This document shows, in pieces, positions 46,515-58,492 of a stretch of 64,000 nt of DNA. This DNA comes from Varanus komodoensis. Lineage: Eukaryota; Chordata; Lepidosauria; Squamata; Varanidae. Made by a program: the position numbers and the translations under genes. The first letter of the stretch is position 1; every line of letters starts with the position of its first letter. Below the pieces are notes generated by a model that saw only the letters and a list, made by a program, of their open reading frames with translations, was not told the origin of the DNA and ran no database searches. Where the stretch lies: NCBI RefSeq assembly GCF_004798865.1, contig NW_025335268.1:38579485-38643484 (forward strand), read 5' to 3'.

Positions 46515-47104
46515 GGGTCAACATCAAACTGCCCAGACATTCCTGACCATCTAAATTGTGGGGAGTTTTCTAAATTGTCAGCAATGCGCTTGGATCATAC
46601 AGCTTCCCCCCAACCCTCGTTTTTTAGGGGATTCAGTGCAGTCTTTCCAGAATAGCTTTGGCATTTCTGAACTTTGCAGAAGTTACCATTGCAACGACTA
46701 AGCTGATATGAATCTATTGTGATAAACCTGGGTTTGTAGCTACCATCTTGCCAAAGAAAACTCTGGATGTTCTTTATTACATGGAAAAGTTTGAAAATTC
46801 CAGGCTAGTTTGGTAAAATCTGATTGTGCAATGAAGACTAGAGGGGCGGTATTCAGTTTGATGATGTCAGCTTTCTCTGTAAATTGACTACTATGGTTTG
46901 GCACCCTGCCCTATACAAATGGTTTGTTATAGGCGGTACTTAACCAAATGTGTTATGTCTTCAGGGATAAAAAAAATACTAAGGTTACTTCCTCAGGTTC
47001 CAACTGCAATATGTATTCTGTAAAAATAAATTTTAAAATACATTTTCCCTGTGGCATTGCTTTATATTTGCCCTAGCTCGCTCGCTCGCTCGCTCGCTCG
47101 CTCG

Positions 47105-47140
<36 letters not shown>

Positions 47141-47635
47141 TGTGTGTGTGAATGTAGTGTATCCAGAATGGTTTCAAATGCTTATCAACTTTTGAGTGTG
47201 TTTTAGATTATCAAAACAAATGAGCAAGAATCTGAGGGCATCTTCTTCATAGAGAAGAGATTTGTGTCTATCCAGGGTGTTGTTTTAGATCTCAAGAAAA
47301 CAGTTCCAAAGCTAAGTTAAAAAAAAAAAAAAGGAATGAAGCCAGTCTACAATTTACTGTTGAAGTTTATAAGTGCTTTAGGTCTGGGTACTTAGTGACA
47401 CTAACACAACATCATAAAACAGTTCTTTAACATTGTGAAAAGATTATACAAGCACGAATACCAAAGTCTGGGACATTTTTCTATTTAAAAAAGCCAAGTT
47501 CATAGTCACAGTAAATCTGTACAGAAAAGAATGGGACTGTTGCCACAGGCCTGGTCTCCACACTCTACACATTAAAACCTTCAGTCTGGACAAAATCACA
47601 TGTTATTGTGTAATTTACACGTAAGTAAACTTACT
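46515..47635. other. Interval with compound microsatellite
   Basis: No gene recognised. The (CTCG)n(TG)n array is at 47077-47150 and an A-run at 47320-47332. Confidence 0.55.
47077..47150. repeat. Compound microsatellite (CTCG)n(TG)n
   Basis: About seven CTCG units are followed by about twenty TG units with one interrupting AG. The CTCG part could form hairpins. Confidence 0.97.
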
Positions 47636-47643
47636 GTCTAGCC

Positions 47644-48006
47644 CATGAGTCCTCGAACTACGGCCCGTGGGCCGAATCCGGCCCGCCATGCCCTTTGATC
47701 CGGCCTGAGAGGTTTTGGACTCGCTGTGCCCACAGCCACCCGCCTGACCCCACGCGTGCCTGCAACCGCCTGGCTGTGCGCACGGGGAGACACCGGCTTG
47801 CTCGTGCGGAGAGGGTTTTGGACTCACTTGGAGAAAATGACCTCCACGTGAGCAAGCTGCTGCCTTGTGCGCCCGCCCTTGCCTTGCTGCGCATGCCCAC
47901 CCTGCCTCCCCTTCCCTCTCACGCCTCCACCCCCACCTCTTGTTGCCCCTGGGCACCGCCAGCGCCTTTCAGCTGGCCCCCTGTTGAAAAAGTTTGGGGA
48001 CCCCTG
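47644..48006 (+). mobile_element. Non-autonomous hAT element, family B (GC-rich)
   Basis: It starts CATGAGTCCTCGAACTACGG and ends AGTTTGGGGACCCCTG. Flanks GTCTAGCC (47636-47643) and GTCTAGTC (48007-48014) match at seven of eight positions. The body carries TCCGGCCCGCCATGCC, GGTTTTGGACTCGCT and GTGAGCAAGCTGC, shared with 13939-14281 and 32521-32945. It is 363 bp and non-coding. Confidence 0.88.
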
Positions 48007-48014
48007 GTCTAGTC

Positions 48015-50310
48015 CATCTAGGAAATGGGCCAATTTAGGTTGGTAAAAACTGTCCCCAACTTTGACCCTCCTACCTTTTATAGTTTTTTCTATAAATTAA
48101 TACCTGCTTGGGGAACATTTCCCCAGATTTGCATAAGAATGGTTTTGTGGGGTATTAACAAAAGGAGGTTAATAACATATCACTGTAGTCTCTTTTGAAA
48201 GTTATTGTCATTGTTATACATTGTTGCAGGAAAGATGAAGTCCTTAAGTACTCTATACTAAGATGAAACCCAAAATCCACTCCTATGCTGATTCAAACTT
48301 CCTGAGTTTCAGGAATGTTCAGTTAAATAAAGACCTTTCATATACTTTCATTGCATTGCCTGGGATGCTTTTGTCACCCCAAATTCAATTAATGCTATGT
48401 TCCAAAATTGATGCAGGGTAAAGGTTAAGGGGTGAAGCTGTTCAAAGGGTCCTCCACGTACACATAGTTGTATTTATATATAGTCTCTTCCAAACAGTCA
48501 AGGAAATTGTGCGATCGGGGCTCTTGGTTGCATGGTAAATCCCACACATGCACAACAGAGCCCCCTTTCATGCCTTTGTGAATACATGTAATTTGAGATA
48601 GTGAGGTTGGAGGGAGGGTCAGTACACACAATCGCATGCTTCCCTATGCACCTTGTCACATTTATGGATGTTGTATTGCTTGATTATGCTGCCTTTAGGC
48701 TGCGTATTCACATACAAATGCATCTTCAAACCAATCTCATAAAATACAAATTTGGAGCAGCATTGCAATGACTTTTAAAACTTTAAGAACCCTAAAACCC
48801 AAGTGCATCCTTTCTCGTGATCAAATGCAACGTCGCTTTCAGGAGAGCTGCAGTAACACGAGATTCTCACAGGTTTACCAGAGAGGGGAGAGCAGGTGAG
48901 GGAAGTGGCACCTGGGACAGCGGGCTCTCCCCTGCGGCAGTGCCTTCCAGAAGGCAAGCGTGCCTAGAAAGCGAAGCGCACCGAGGATGCAATTCTAAGA
49001 CAGAAAATCATCTGTCCTGCAACTCGTGGCAGGACCCAACCAGCATGACTGGGAGTTGTAGGGCTTCTGGTTTGCTTTTTGCATGCTTGTTTCCCTGTGC
49101 TGATTTCCCACCACTGCAATGAGTGGAATGCTTTAATGCACTTGAAGTCTTGATTCATGTTGTTGCTTTTTCAGGTGCTAATGTGATTGCTCTTAACAGT
49201 GGCCCAGAAAGCCTCAGTGCTATTCTGCTCAGTAAGCCAATCACACCAAATGATGCTTGTGCGTTTAAATTATTTAAACTATGCCACAATACTATTCTGA
49301 ACACAAAGCTCTGGTTATGTGGTAAGAATGCGTCCAAATGGCCTACCATCATGATTCACTACTGATTATTAATTAGGACTACAGTGGTAAGGTCTATATT
49401 GGAGCAGATATTAGAATACAGATCATCTACAGTCAAGCCTAATGTTCTTTTTTCTGTGCCCAGCTGGCCTTCAAATCATTTGAGTTAACTTGTTTTGTAA
49501 CCTCAGTCTCATTAACTTCAAAGGGACCAAACATGTTCTTAAGCAGCTTCCCAAATCAGCTGTTAATTTTGAACTGATTTTTCTTTTCAGTATGACCGGT
49601 TGACTTTCTGGCAACTAAATTTCTAATTTTAAAAGGAAAAAAGAGAAAGAGATCCAATAAACATCTAGCAGAATTTAGCTAACAATATGTAATTGGAATT
49701 ACCGTGATTTAATCATGCAATTTTTTTGTGCTTTTTCCTAAGAAATTGCAAAGAATGCACACAGAATGTGCTTTCTTTCATATTAATCAACTTCTAAGCA
49801 AGACTTAAGCCCATCCGCTCAGTGGTAGCTATCTGTGAACAAACAATTTATCATTTCTGTTTGTGTTGCAGTAATAACAGCTGCAGGCTTCTGGCACAGT
49901 TCCAAGGTTTCTCCACAGACGTGTGGAATGACCCAAGTGTAAACCTGACAAATGCCAGAGTCTGGTTCAAGAAGAAAGAGAAATGCTTCATGATAGGCAT
50001 CAGCAGCCACCCATTTGTAAATTGGGGCCAATACTCGTTTATGCAACCAGACTGGTGTTTCAAAAACCCAAGGGGAGATTAAATAGGCGTCTTTGGCTCC
50101 TGGCATTTGACTTGTGGCAAAATGCACAAGATTCATTGCAAAATCAGATCTGACAGGCAACTGCATGTTAATACACATGTAGGAATCCTGCTAGAGAATC
50201 TTCCACTCACATCAAGCCAAGTGACATGCGTGGACTTCTGTATTTGTTACGTTCAAAGCTTCAGAAACAATCAGATCCCAATTCCAGACCGCATCATATT
50301 CTAAACATGC
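48015..50310. other. Unrecognised interval, partly open on both strands
   Basis: About 2.3 kb with no recognised repeat. At 49819-50178 a 119-codon minus-strand frame overlaps an 86-codon plus-strand frame (49822-50082). On the plus strand a strong acceptor-like tract, TTTCTGTTTGTGTTGCAG, ends at 49871. I recognise neither product. Confidence 0.45.
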
Positions 50311-50440
50311 AAAGCATTCGTGAAGAGTAACTTTTTAATAAACAAATTTGCATAATTACAACAATGCCTCAAGACCGCTCAGTCTATTATGACATAAGCA
50401 TTTGTGAACCAGAGTCCTCTTCATCAGATGCTTCTGCCTA
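50311..50440 (-). mobile_element. Penelope-like element terminal fragment
   Basis: The plus strand has ACAATGCCTCAAGACCGCTC and then ATGACATAAGCATTTGTGAA, CCAGAGTCCTCTTCATCAGA, TGCTTC. The same motif order (CTCATGGAACCTTAAA, then GGCATAAGCTTGTGTAGACT) occurs at the end of the Penelope-like element at 25262-26240. Confidence 0.5.
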
Positions 50441-51098
50441 TCTGGCTGAAGCAGGTGTCTTTCAGGGGTGGACATGGTGGTTCCTTGCATCACCTTAAGG
50501 CAGGAATGAACACCCTCAGGCCCAGGACGGTTTATCTCCCCATTCAGCTTCTGGGAGGGACCCGATGGTGCAGAGGGTTCCTGTTACTTCCCCCATTCTG
50601 TGAGGTTGAAATGCCTCCTCTTTCCTGAGGTTGAGTAACTGGCAGAAATAACTTTTATAACAGGCCATCATTTGTACTTTTGGCCTCACCACTTTTGCCT
50701 TTGACTCTGTCTTCCAATAGAGGATGCCCTCCTGCGTTTCTTGAAAATGAAACTGGCATTCATACAGCCTGAAGGAAAAACGTATTACGGCTCTGGTCCA
50801 CAAAAGTGAATGCCATCGGAAATGTGTCAGTCTGCATGATGCAACAGGATTCCTTCGATTTAAATCCTCTGGATTTTTATGACAAACTATCTCATTTACT
50901 TGTTTTATTAATAAGAAGTTTGGGCTGAAGCATGTATTTGGATCCATTTTTGTTAAAAGTAAATGTGGGAGGTGGGGCCAGGGTTCTGAGCTAGATTTCT
51001 TCATGTTCTTACAGCTACTCTAAGGTTTAGCAGCATATATTACAGTCTCTGCTGCAGTGCTCCAGAAACAATGGGACCCTCCTCCTCCTCCTCCTCCT
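50441..51098. other. Unrecognised interval
   Basis: A 162-codon minus-strand frame (50516-51004) resembles no known protein. A CTC microsatellite lies at 51079-51099. Confidence 0.45.
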
Positions 51099-51318
51099 CA
51101 CCTTACATTTACACCCAGCCTTTCTTCTCTTGCAAGGCCCCAAGGTGGCTGGCATAATCCTCCCCTCCCCTATTTTATCTTCACAGTTCTATGAAGGAGT
51201 TGAGGCTGAGAGTGAGTGCCTGGCCCAGGGAGCTCCTGTGACTGAGTGTGGACTCGAAAGCGGATCTCCCAGTGCCCCAGGCCAGTGCCCTGAGCACCAC
51301 ACCACATGAACTCTCTGT
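51099..51318 (-). mobile_element. tRNA-derived SINE, complement
   Basis: As complement it reads TCATGTGGTGTGGTGCTCAG (box A region) and GGGAGATCCGCTTTCGAGTC (box B region), then CTCTCAGCCTCAACTCC and the 3' end AGCCACCTTGGGGCCTTGCA, AGAGAAGAAAGGCTGGGTGT, AAATGTAAGG. Same family as 21171-21434, more diverged. Confidence 0.8.
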
Positions 51319-51994
51319 TCCAGTTTCAGTGGCTTGAACGATAAGGTGCCCAGGTTCAAGGGTCAGCACAAGCCATGCAGTCCATTTGGCAAAGATCCTG
51401 CACATTAATGGATAAAGCCTTTACTGTTGTGCTCAATTCCCTCTTTAGGCGAGGCTGTTAGTGCCCTCTTTGGTCTCCTTTGGGTGCCAAAGGATGTCTG
51501 TTTCAGTATTGTCTATATTGGCCCATCATTCTTTTACTTTTTCTGAATGGCCTTCTGAAGTCATAGGTTTGGATCCCTCTCTTTTATCTGAGAGTTTTCC
51601 TTTTCTGATCTGCTCCATTGTCTTATCTATTGGTGATTTTTAGCTTTTACAGTTATCCAAGTTGAGCTAGGAACAAAATGTTGTAATGTATTTCCATCCT
51701 CTAAGAGGAGTGCTCCTGTCCAGGGTTTTAGGCAGCCTGGAACAGGAACCTTGTGGTCACAATATCCTTTTGTGAAGTTTGGAGAGAGGGAATAAAAAAA
51801 TCAGGTGACTCGCATACGCACCCATCCATGTGCTGTGTAAAAAAGAAAGAAAAAGAATCACATGTACACAATACAAGAGCACTCATAGATTAGCATCAAA
51901 TAGGTATATGCTAATCTATATGCATAGATGCTACCATGGAAGCTGATTCGTAGAAAATGCAAGACAGATAAAAAGAAGTGCTTACTTACATAAT
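51319..51994. other. Unrecognised interval
   Basis: No gene recognised. GCTAATCTATATGCATAGAT near 51909 overlaps a local imperfect inverted repeat. Confidence 0.45.
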
Positions 51995-52140
51995 GCATAG
52001 TTCATCTATGGAATTCACTGCCTCAGGAGGTTGTCAAGGCCAACACATTGGAAGGTTTCAAAAAAGGGATTGGATAGATTTGTGGAAGAGAAGGGTGGCT
52101 GAGGCTGATTGGTTCTGTGTCCACTTAGAGGCGTATATCA
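51995..52140 (+). mobile_element. CR1-type LINE 3' end
   Basis: TCATCTATGGAATTCACTGC, CTCAGGAGGTTGTCAAGGCC, TTTCAAAAAAGGGATTGGAT, AGATTTGTGGAAGAGAAGGG encodes an eroded LWNSL.QEVV.A...EGFKKGLD.FVEEK pattern, the CR1-type C-terminus, followed by GGCTGAGGCTGATTGGTTCT. Confidence 0.75.
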
Positions 52141-54504
52141 GTTTCTGGGGAGCATGAGCGGGAAGTGCTGTTGCACCCATGTCCAGTTTGCAGAAGCCCG
52201 TGGGCCATTGCGAGTGGGATCCAGGACTAGGCAGGCCCTTGGCTTGAGCCAGTGTGGCTCGAACGCTCTTAGGAAGAAATATAAATGTAACTATTCAAAT
52301 AGTGGAGAGGATTGACCAAGCGTCGGGAGTGCTTGCTCAGTCTGCTTCCTGGATATAAACTGGGCCATCCCTGTCCTGCCTTTGTATTGCTCTTGAATAT
52401 CAACCTGGGCTTGGGGTGGGCATACAGAGGACTGGTCCTTGACAGCCCTTCAGGTACAGGACCGTCTTCCTTAAAGTAGGGTTCATGGCCACCGCACCAA
52501 ACAGGAGGACGATCCAGTCCTGCAAACAGGCCACTTTAGCTTTGAATATAATGACCTGCAACTTTCAGATGGCTGTGTGTATTGCTTCAGCTGTGCTTTA
52601 TATTCCTCATGCAACAAACTTGTTTACCAAGCCTGATTTCTTTTAAAAATGCACTTTAAAAATGTGCGCATTTGCGTTTTAGACTCACTTATATCATAGA
52701 ACAACAGATACCAAGTTAATGTCAGATTCTGGGTCATCGCCTGCCTCTCCCCAAAAGCTTCCTGAGGAGCCCCCAGGGGGCATGGCCTTGGGTCTTGGCC
52801 CCAAGCAGCAGCCTCTGGCTGGGAGAGAGAGATGTGGGAACAGGGCAAAGCTCTGCACAACTTTGAACCATAGGACTGTGATCTGAGAGGAATTTCTCCT
52901 GCTCAGAAGGCAATACCACAAAAAATAAATTGCTTGAATTCAAAGGTGCAGGCTGATTTCGCAGTGCAAGCCCTTCACCATTTGTTTCCAAATACATGTG
53001 ATCTGAAACAGAGGTTTTAATTGACTATCTGATTTCAGACTCAAAGGCGATACCTAATAGAAATGACATAGCTAGATTAAGCAAAACACATAGTGGGATT
53101 TGTTGAAACAGATGTACCTGTGGAATATGACCCCTCCACACCTGTGGTCTGAAAGAACAGGCAGAGAAAAAAGGCTGGAGGGAGGCTTCAATCCTTTTCA
53201 GTGATTGGATAGAGCCCGATTAAGAATGAGTGACTCCTATCCCAGTGTTAACACTTGATGGATTGGTTTTTGTTTAGGGAGGTTGAGCTGTAGAGACACA
53301 GCAGAAGCAGCAAGGAAGGTTGCAAATCCAGAGAAGCTGTGTTCCTCCTCTGATTCTAAGCTAATGGTTGTGGCTTACATGCAGAAATAGGTGTACTGAA
53401 AGCCAATTAAATGAATCTTGGAACAGCATTTCATTCTAAGCTCACAGCTCACACTATTCCATATTCTTTCCTTGCTCTTTGAGACTTAGACTACCAATTC
53501 CCCTTCAGGCGCTTTTTCTGCAAGCCCTGCATTGTATGACAGCTTATGCAATTTCTTCCAAATGTCCTCAAAAGCTTTTGAATAAAAAAAGTTTACTTTG
53601 CAAATAAATATTTGAGCTGTTCCATGAAAAAAAACCCCTCTCACAAATGCACATCTACTCACACATTTCAATGTTAATGTACTGCACTTCTGATTACTGA
53701 GTTGGGACTTGCTGTATGACCACACTTTTAGAAATATTTGAATTAACTGATTTGTTGCATAAACAAATTGACTGCAAAACCACATTGTACAATTATCCAG
53801 CTACACTGCAGCAGCCATTTTCTTATCCCTGAACGATTCTCCATGGGTAGCCTGCTTTTCTACTTTATGCTTCCTATCATTCATGTGCATTTTTCTAAAA
53901 GGAAAAACAAAAAAAAGAAAAAGGTTAAAATACTTTCAGCTTTGCAAGAAAGTGAATTCTGGACAGTGGGGATATAGTGAACCAACCAGCCATAAACAAA
54001 TGAATTCTCCCCATGAAACCTTGATTGCTTTCATTTTGTAGGATGCTGCAATCTTAGCTCGAGTCTTTTAGGCTAAGCAGTGATAGCTCATGCTTTTGCG
54101 GTGGCATTCATACATTCCCACTCTAAATGAAGGCCCACTGAGTTCCGTGAAGCCTACCCCAGAAAGCTGGATGCAGGATAACAACCATAAGTTTCTCAGC
54201 CTAATAGCACAAGCACGTGCTTACTTACTAAAATTAATGTCCATCCTATCTAGTGGGACCCACTCCCTAGTGAGTCTGTTTAACATGGAAGCTTTAGTCA
54301 CGTTCTATAGATCGATGGTTCCTTAAATTCATAATTGTGCTTCTCTGTGTTTCTGACGGAATAGGTGAACTTGTAATGGGCTACCATGAATATTGCAGGG
54401 GTCACCTGGGGCAGCTGGAAAAAAGGTGTTTACCTTTACGGAACTGCTGCTGGGGTTTTCGCATTCTAATATTACAATATTTCTGCCACAAATCAAGTTA
54501 AGTC
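52141..54504. other. Unrecognised interval
   Basis: About 2.4 kb with no gene or named repeat recognised. The near-palindrome-like CCCACTGAGTTCCGTGAAGC, then GATGCAGGATAACAACC at 54125-54185 may be a half of the short repeat noted at 26285. Confidence 0.45.
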
Positions 54505-54980
54505 TGCCTGTTATGTGCCATCATCTACAACTATGAATGAAAGCCCCAAAAATGCCATATCCATGATAGCCCTGCCCAGCTCTTGTAATCTCAAGGCTGT
54601 GGTTTCCTTTAAGGAGTTAATCCATCTCATAGCTGGCCTTCCTTTTCTTCTTCTGCCTTCTATTTTCCTCAGCGTTATGCCTTCTCATAACGTGCCCAAA
54701 GTATGACAGCCTCATTTTTGCCATTTTTGCTTCTAGGGAAAGCTTTGGCTTGATTTCATTTAGGACCTACTTGTTTGTCTTTCTGTTGGTCCAGGTATTT
54801 GTAAAGCTCTCCTTCAGCACCATGTTTTGAATGCATCAATTTTCTTCCTCTCAGCTTTCTTCACTGTCTAGCTTTTATGCCCACACACAGTGACCGGGAA
54901 TATAATAGCGTGGATGATCTTGGCCTTGGCCTTCAATGAAACATCTTTACACTCAATTATCTTTTCTAGTTTTAATGCTA
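54505..54980 (-). mobile_element. RTE-type LINE (BovB-related), 3' end
   Basis: Its 3' tail (plus strand TGTTATGTGCCATC, then CTATGAATGAAAGCCCC) and coding complement match the copy at 12906-14800. Diagnostic plus-strand blocks are GGAGTTAATCCATCTCATAG, CTTCTAGGGAAAGC, CAGCTTTCTTCACTGTCTAG and GATCTTGGCCTTGGCCTTCA. On the minus strand the frame reads KAKAKIIHAIIFPVTVCGHK near 54870-54945, the K..I..A..FPV..YG.ES motif. It is broken by several shifts. Confidence 0.8.
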
Positions 54981-55026
54981 AAATATGGTTTAATGTTAAG
55001 TCCATGAACATAACATGACCTGGTGG

Positions 55027-55202
55027 CAGGACCGTCTTAACAGCATTATGGGCCCCGGGCAAAGCAGTGTACTGGGGCCCCTATGACAACTACAACTAAT
55101 GTTAATTTTGGAATTTTTCCAATTTTGCAAGGGTTAACATACACAGATTAGTATGGGGCCCACGGGCAAGTGCCCATCAGGCCCATGCATTAAGAGGCCC
55201 TG
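55027..55202. mobile_element. hAT MITE, 176 bp
   Basis: It begins CAGGACCGTCTTAA and ends, as complement, CAGGGCCTCTTAA. Inside, ATGGGCCCCGGGCAA and its approximate complement repeat. The flanks CCTGGTGG (55019-55026) and CCTGATGG (55203-55210) match at seven of eight positions. It is non-coding. Confidence 0.75.
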
Positions 55203-55210
55203 CCTGATGG

Positions 55211-58200
55211 AATACATCAGAATTCAGTTTCACCTCAACAGATTCCTTGTGTGTCATTGTGTTTAAACCAGGGCTTACAGTTTAAAACAAGCTCTATTCT
55301 ATTCTTAAACATGCTAGGAACAAATCATTGCTGTTTTGTTAGTTTGCTCAATAAATGGAATTTATTTAAAGCCTCACTTCTTGTTCACATGTAAAGGATA
55401 TTTTCAAATGTCATGGCAAGCCATGCTGGAAACAAGCCACTGTAGGCTGGTTGTTCACTCACCAGCACACTTTACTCCTGACGATCAGGTGCTCTGTGGG
55501 TCACTGTGCCTTGCTTCCCAGGCAATGCTCCCACCTGCTCTCTACATGTATCCCATGGGTGTCTGCGATGCAATTCCTCATATCCTCTTATTTTCAACAG
55601 CTAAAGCCTTCCCCCAACTTGGTTGCTACACACCTGCCAAAAGCACATGCTGTAAAGCAGAAACGGAGTCTTCAGTAAAGCAAGCATTTTATTGAGTACC
55701 ATGGCTGAGATCAAGAAAATTCTAAGAAGAAAACTCCAACAGTCATAGAAGTAGTCAGGCGAACTTGTGCACTTGCTCAAGCACAACGAGAGGGGAAAAA
55801 TGGAATTCTGTGCAAATGTCTCTTGTAGACTGAACTGGTCTTGCTTATAGAGAAAATTACTATGTTGTTCTGAGATTTGCTGGAAAATATCTGGCAATTT
55901 AGATTTTTGGATACATAAGTATACAAGCAAATGTGTGCACTTGTGAAAGACCATACAACTATTATATGTTCATTTTTAAAGGATCTGCTTTTGCCTTTCA
56001 AGATCAAAAACTATTTGTGAATGTGTTCAGCACATTCCTGTGCATAATTTCTGCTTTGGCATAGAGTAGACAGCACCAACAATGAGGGAAGGAGAGGGGA
56101 TGGTGGCACTAGGGAGATCATAAGGAAAAGCTGAATTTTCTACTTCACTGGCCAAGTGAGGTAGAAATGGAATCCCACATTTGAAGCTTTGTTTTACCTA
56201 GCCTTGCTCCTCAACAGTGCTCAGGAGAAAACTGTCCAATTGTGCAAGCTTTTCTGGCTAATTTTATCTGATGCTTCAGCTGCTAAATGCAAGAAGCTGC
56301 ACTGAACCTATAAAATGCACTGTATTAAGCAGTACTACTCTTTCAATGTTGATTTTTGAAGCTAAAACAACTGAAATTAACAGTTTTGTTTCCCATCTCA
56401 GATAGAGCATAGTTTATACTCTTAATGTTTTCTATCTTCTTTCTTTTTCATAAAAATTCCCTCTCCTCATATCTTCTAAAGAATTGCATGCTTTACAAAT
56501 GAGTCCTTTGCACTTCAGAATAAAATCTGTTAATAGTAAGTTTTGTTCTTTGTTCTTTCTTCTGTTTTCATTACAGAAAGGCTTCAGTGATGAGCATATT
56601 TTTCTGCTTTTGTCCATTCCAAAATTCTTCCAGAGATATGTTGGAGGCATTCTTCAAATGATGCTTGTGTCCTATTGCAAGAAATGAAGAAGCTGCAGTT
56701 TGTCTATTCAGAAGTCTGGAAAAAGAAAGTTAAGTCTTTTAAGAATTGCTTTTTCATTGCTGAAAGAAACAAGTCTTTATGTTGTATCTCTTTTTAAAAT
56801 ACAGCCACACTGCACAGATTAAGTACAATATTACTATATTAGAATTACTTTGTCTGGAGGATAAGCAAGTGAAACATACCTTCCCATAATACAGACCCCT
56901 GATGTATCTTGACAGGCAGTCCATTATCTATTATGTTTGATCAAGAACAAAAATTCTACACTTAAAGGTACGCTAATGTGGTGGTGGTGGTGGTGGTGGT
57001 TGTTTTTAATCAAGGCAGGCAGATTCATTCTGTTTCTCATATTCTGTTAGCCACTGGTTAAGGAATTCCCTTCTCTTAAGTCCACCTGGTCAAGCATTTT
57101 TCAGAGGTGGTAACCATTCGATAATTAAGTTTTTAGGTGTTATAATTTGGCTTTAAGATGCATTCTCTATCTACTTCCATCTGTGTCAGAGCCAACAAAA
57201 TGAGGCATAGTTCAGTCAAAAGGCAGAAGTACCAGTTTAGCTTGTGAAAGGTTGTATGTAAAGGAAAACTTACACTTAGGTTGGTGGATACTCATACTGA
57301 GGTGATGCAAACAGCCAGTTCATGATCAGGAAGGTAGGGCTAGGTGAGGAGGGAGCATTTGCTGAAATGGCTGGGTGCACTCAACTGGGATCTCTTAATA
57401 ACTGCTTTCCAAACACTTCAAACACTCTGTGTGCATTGCCAAGTCATTAAAATCAATGGCTGCTTTGCAATTGACTTTAATAGGATGTGACTGCACCTTT
57501 AAGGTCTTTAATAATAATAATCCAGAGAGCCTTTGCAAGGAAAGTATACACTGGTTTATCAGATACTTGCTTAAATTATCTGTAAAAAGCAAGCTATATT
57601 TTCTGTCTCTCTCTCTCTCTCTTTCTGTCTCTCTTGGTGCTCATTAGGAGAGGCATAACATGTAAAACTTCAAAAAGTACTTTATAAAGAAGGCTGAACA
57701 CTAAAAGTTCTCTTAAAAAGAACACAGATTATTTGATAATGGGGAGAGAATGTGATGTTACCTACACCCCCCCCCCCGGCATGATCTGAGGTGGCTTCTG
57801 AAAGATACATTTATTGTACATTTGCTCTGACTCATTTGGGGTGGGGGTTCCAGAGGAAGTTATATCCCATTTGCAAGCAGACCATGTTTTCCCATTGCTT
57901 CTTCTATCCATTCTTCTTCCCACAAAAAATTGTTAAGGAGGAAAATACAGGATAGCTATATCATGTCATTTGATCGGTAGTCCCAGGAGCCATCCACCTG
58001 GAAGCACCCTGAGTTGTTTTGCTGTCATGCAATGTTCACGAAAGCAACTGATGGGCAAAGCGCCAGCAATGGAATGCAAGCCTGGAAAATGGAAATGAAA
58101 TGACAGTGTGACATGAAGAATGTTATGTAAGTACGAAAGCAGGATCAGCTATGCGTTGTTGTCAGGAGCAGAACAAACAAGGAGTAGAAGGATTCGTATA

Positions 58201-58314
58201 CTATTGGCAGGTAAGCCAATCAATCAGGGGCACTGAAGAAGCTGAGGATGGTTAAACCAGCAGGAAAGAGGTCTGGGAGAAGGGTCCAGAAACAAGGATT
58301 CTGACAAAAATGAC
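55211..58314. other. Long unrecognised interval with microsatellites
   Basis: Contains (GTG)n at 56977-57001 and (TC)n at about 57604-57634, and a C-run at 57769-57777. No gene recognised. Frames such as 55336-55695 (119 codons) and 55601-55954 (117 codons, minus) overlap each other and resemble no known protein. Confidence 0.5.
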
Positions 58315-58492
58315 TGTGATGCAGCCTTTGAGTGACAGACTAAGACTAAGGAGATTCAGGTTCAAACCCGGACTTGGCTGTAATGTGGCCAGTTGCCATC
58401 TCACAGGGCTGTTACAAAAGTATAAAAGGGGTGATGAGCAGCCATGTGTGCCACCATGAGCTTCTTGGAGGGATAAGAATGTGATAAGAAAC
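58315..58492 (+). mobile_element. tRNA-derived SINE, diverged
   Basis: GCAGCCTTTGAGTGACAGAC is an eroded box A region and AGATTCAGGTTCAAACCCGG is a good box B. ATCTCACAGGGCTGTTACAA and CACCATGAGCTTCTTGGAGG, ATAAGAATGTGATAAG complete the body and tail. Same family as 21171-21434. Confidence 0.75.

Noticed and set aside
47077-47150. CRISPR-like or regulatory array
   Set aside because: It is a simple CTCG/TG microsatellite without spacers.
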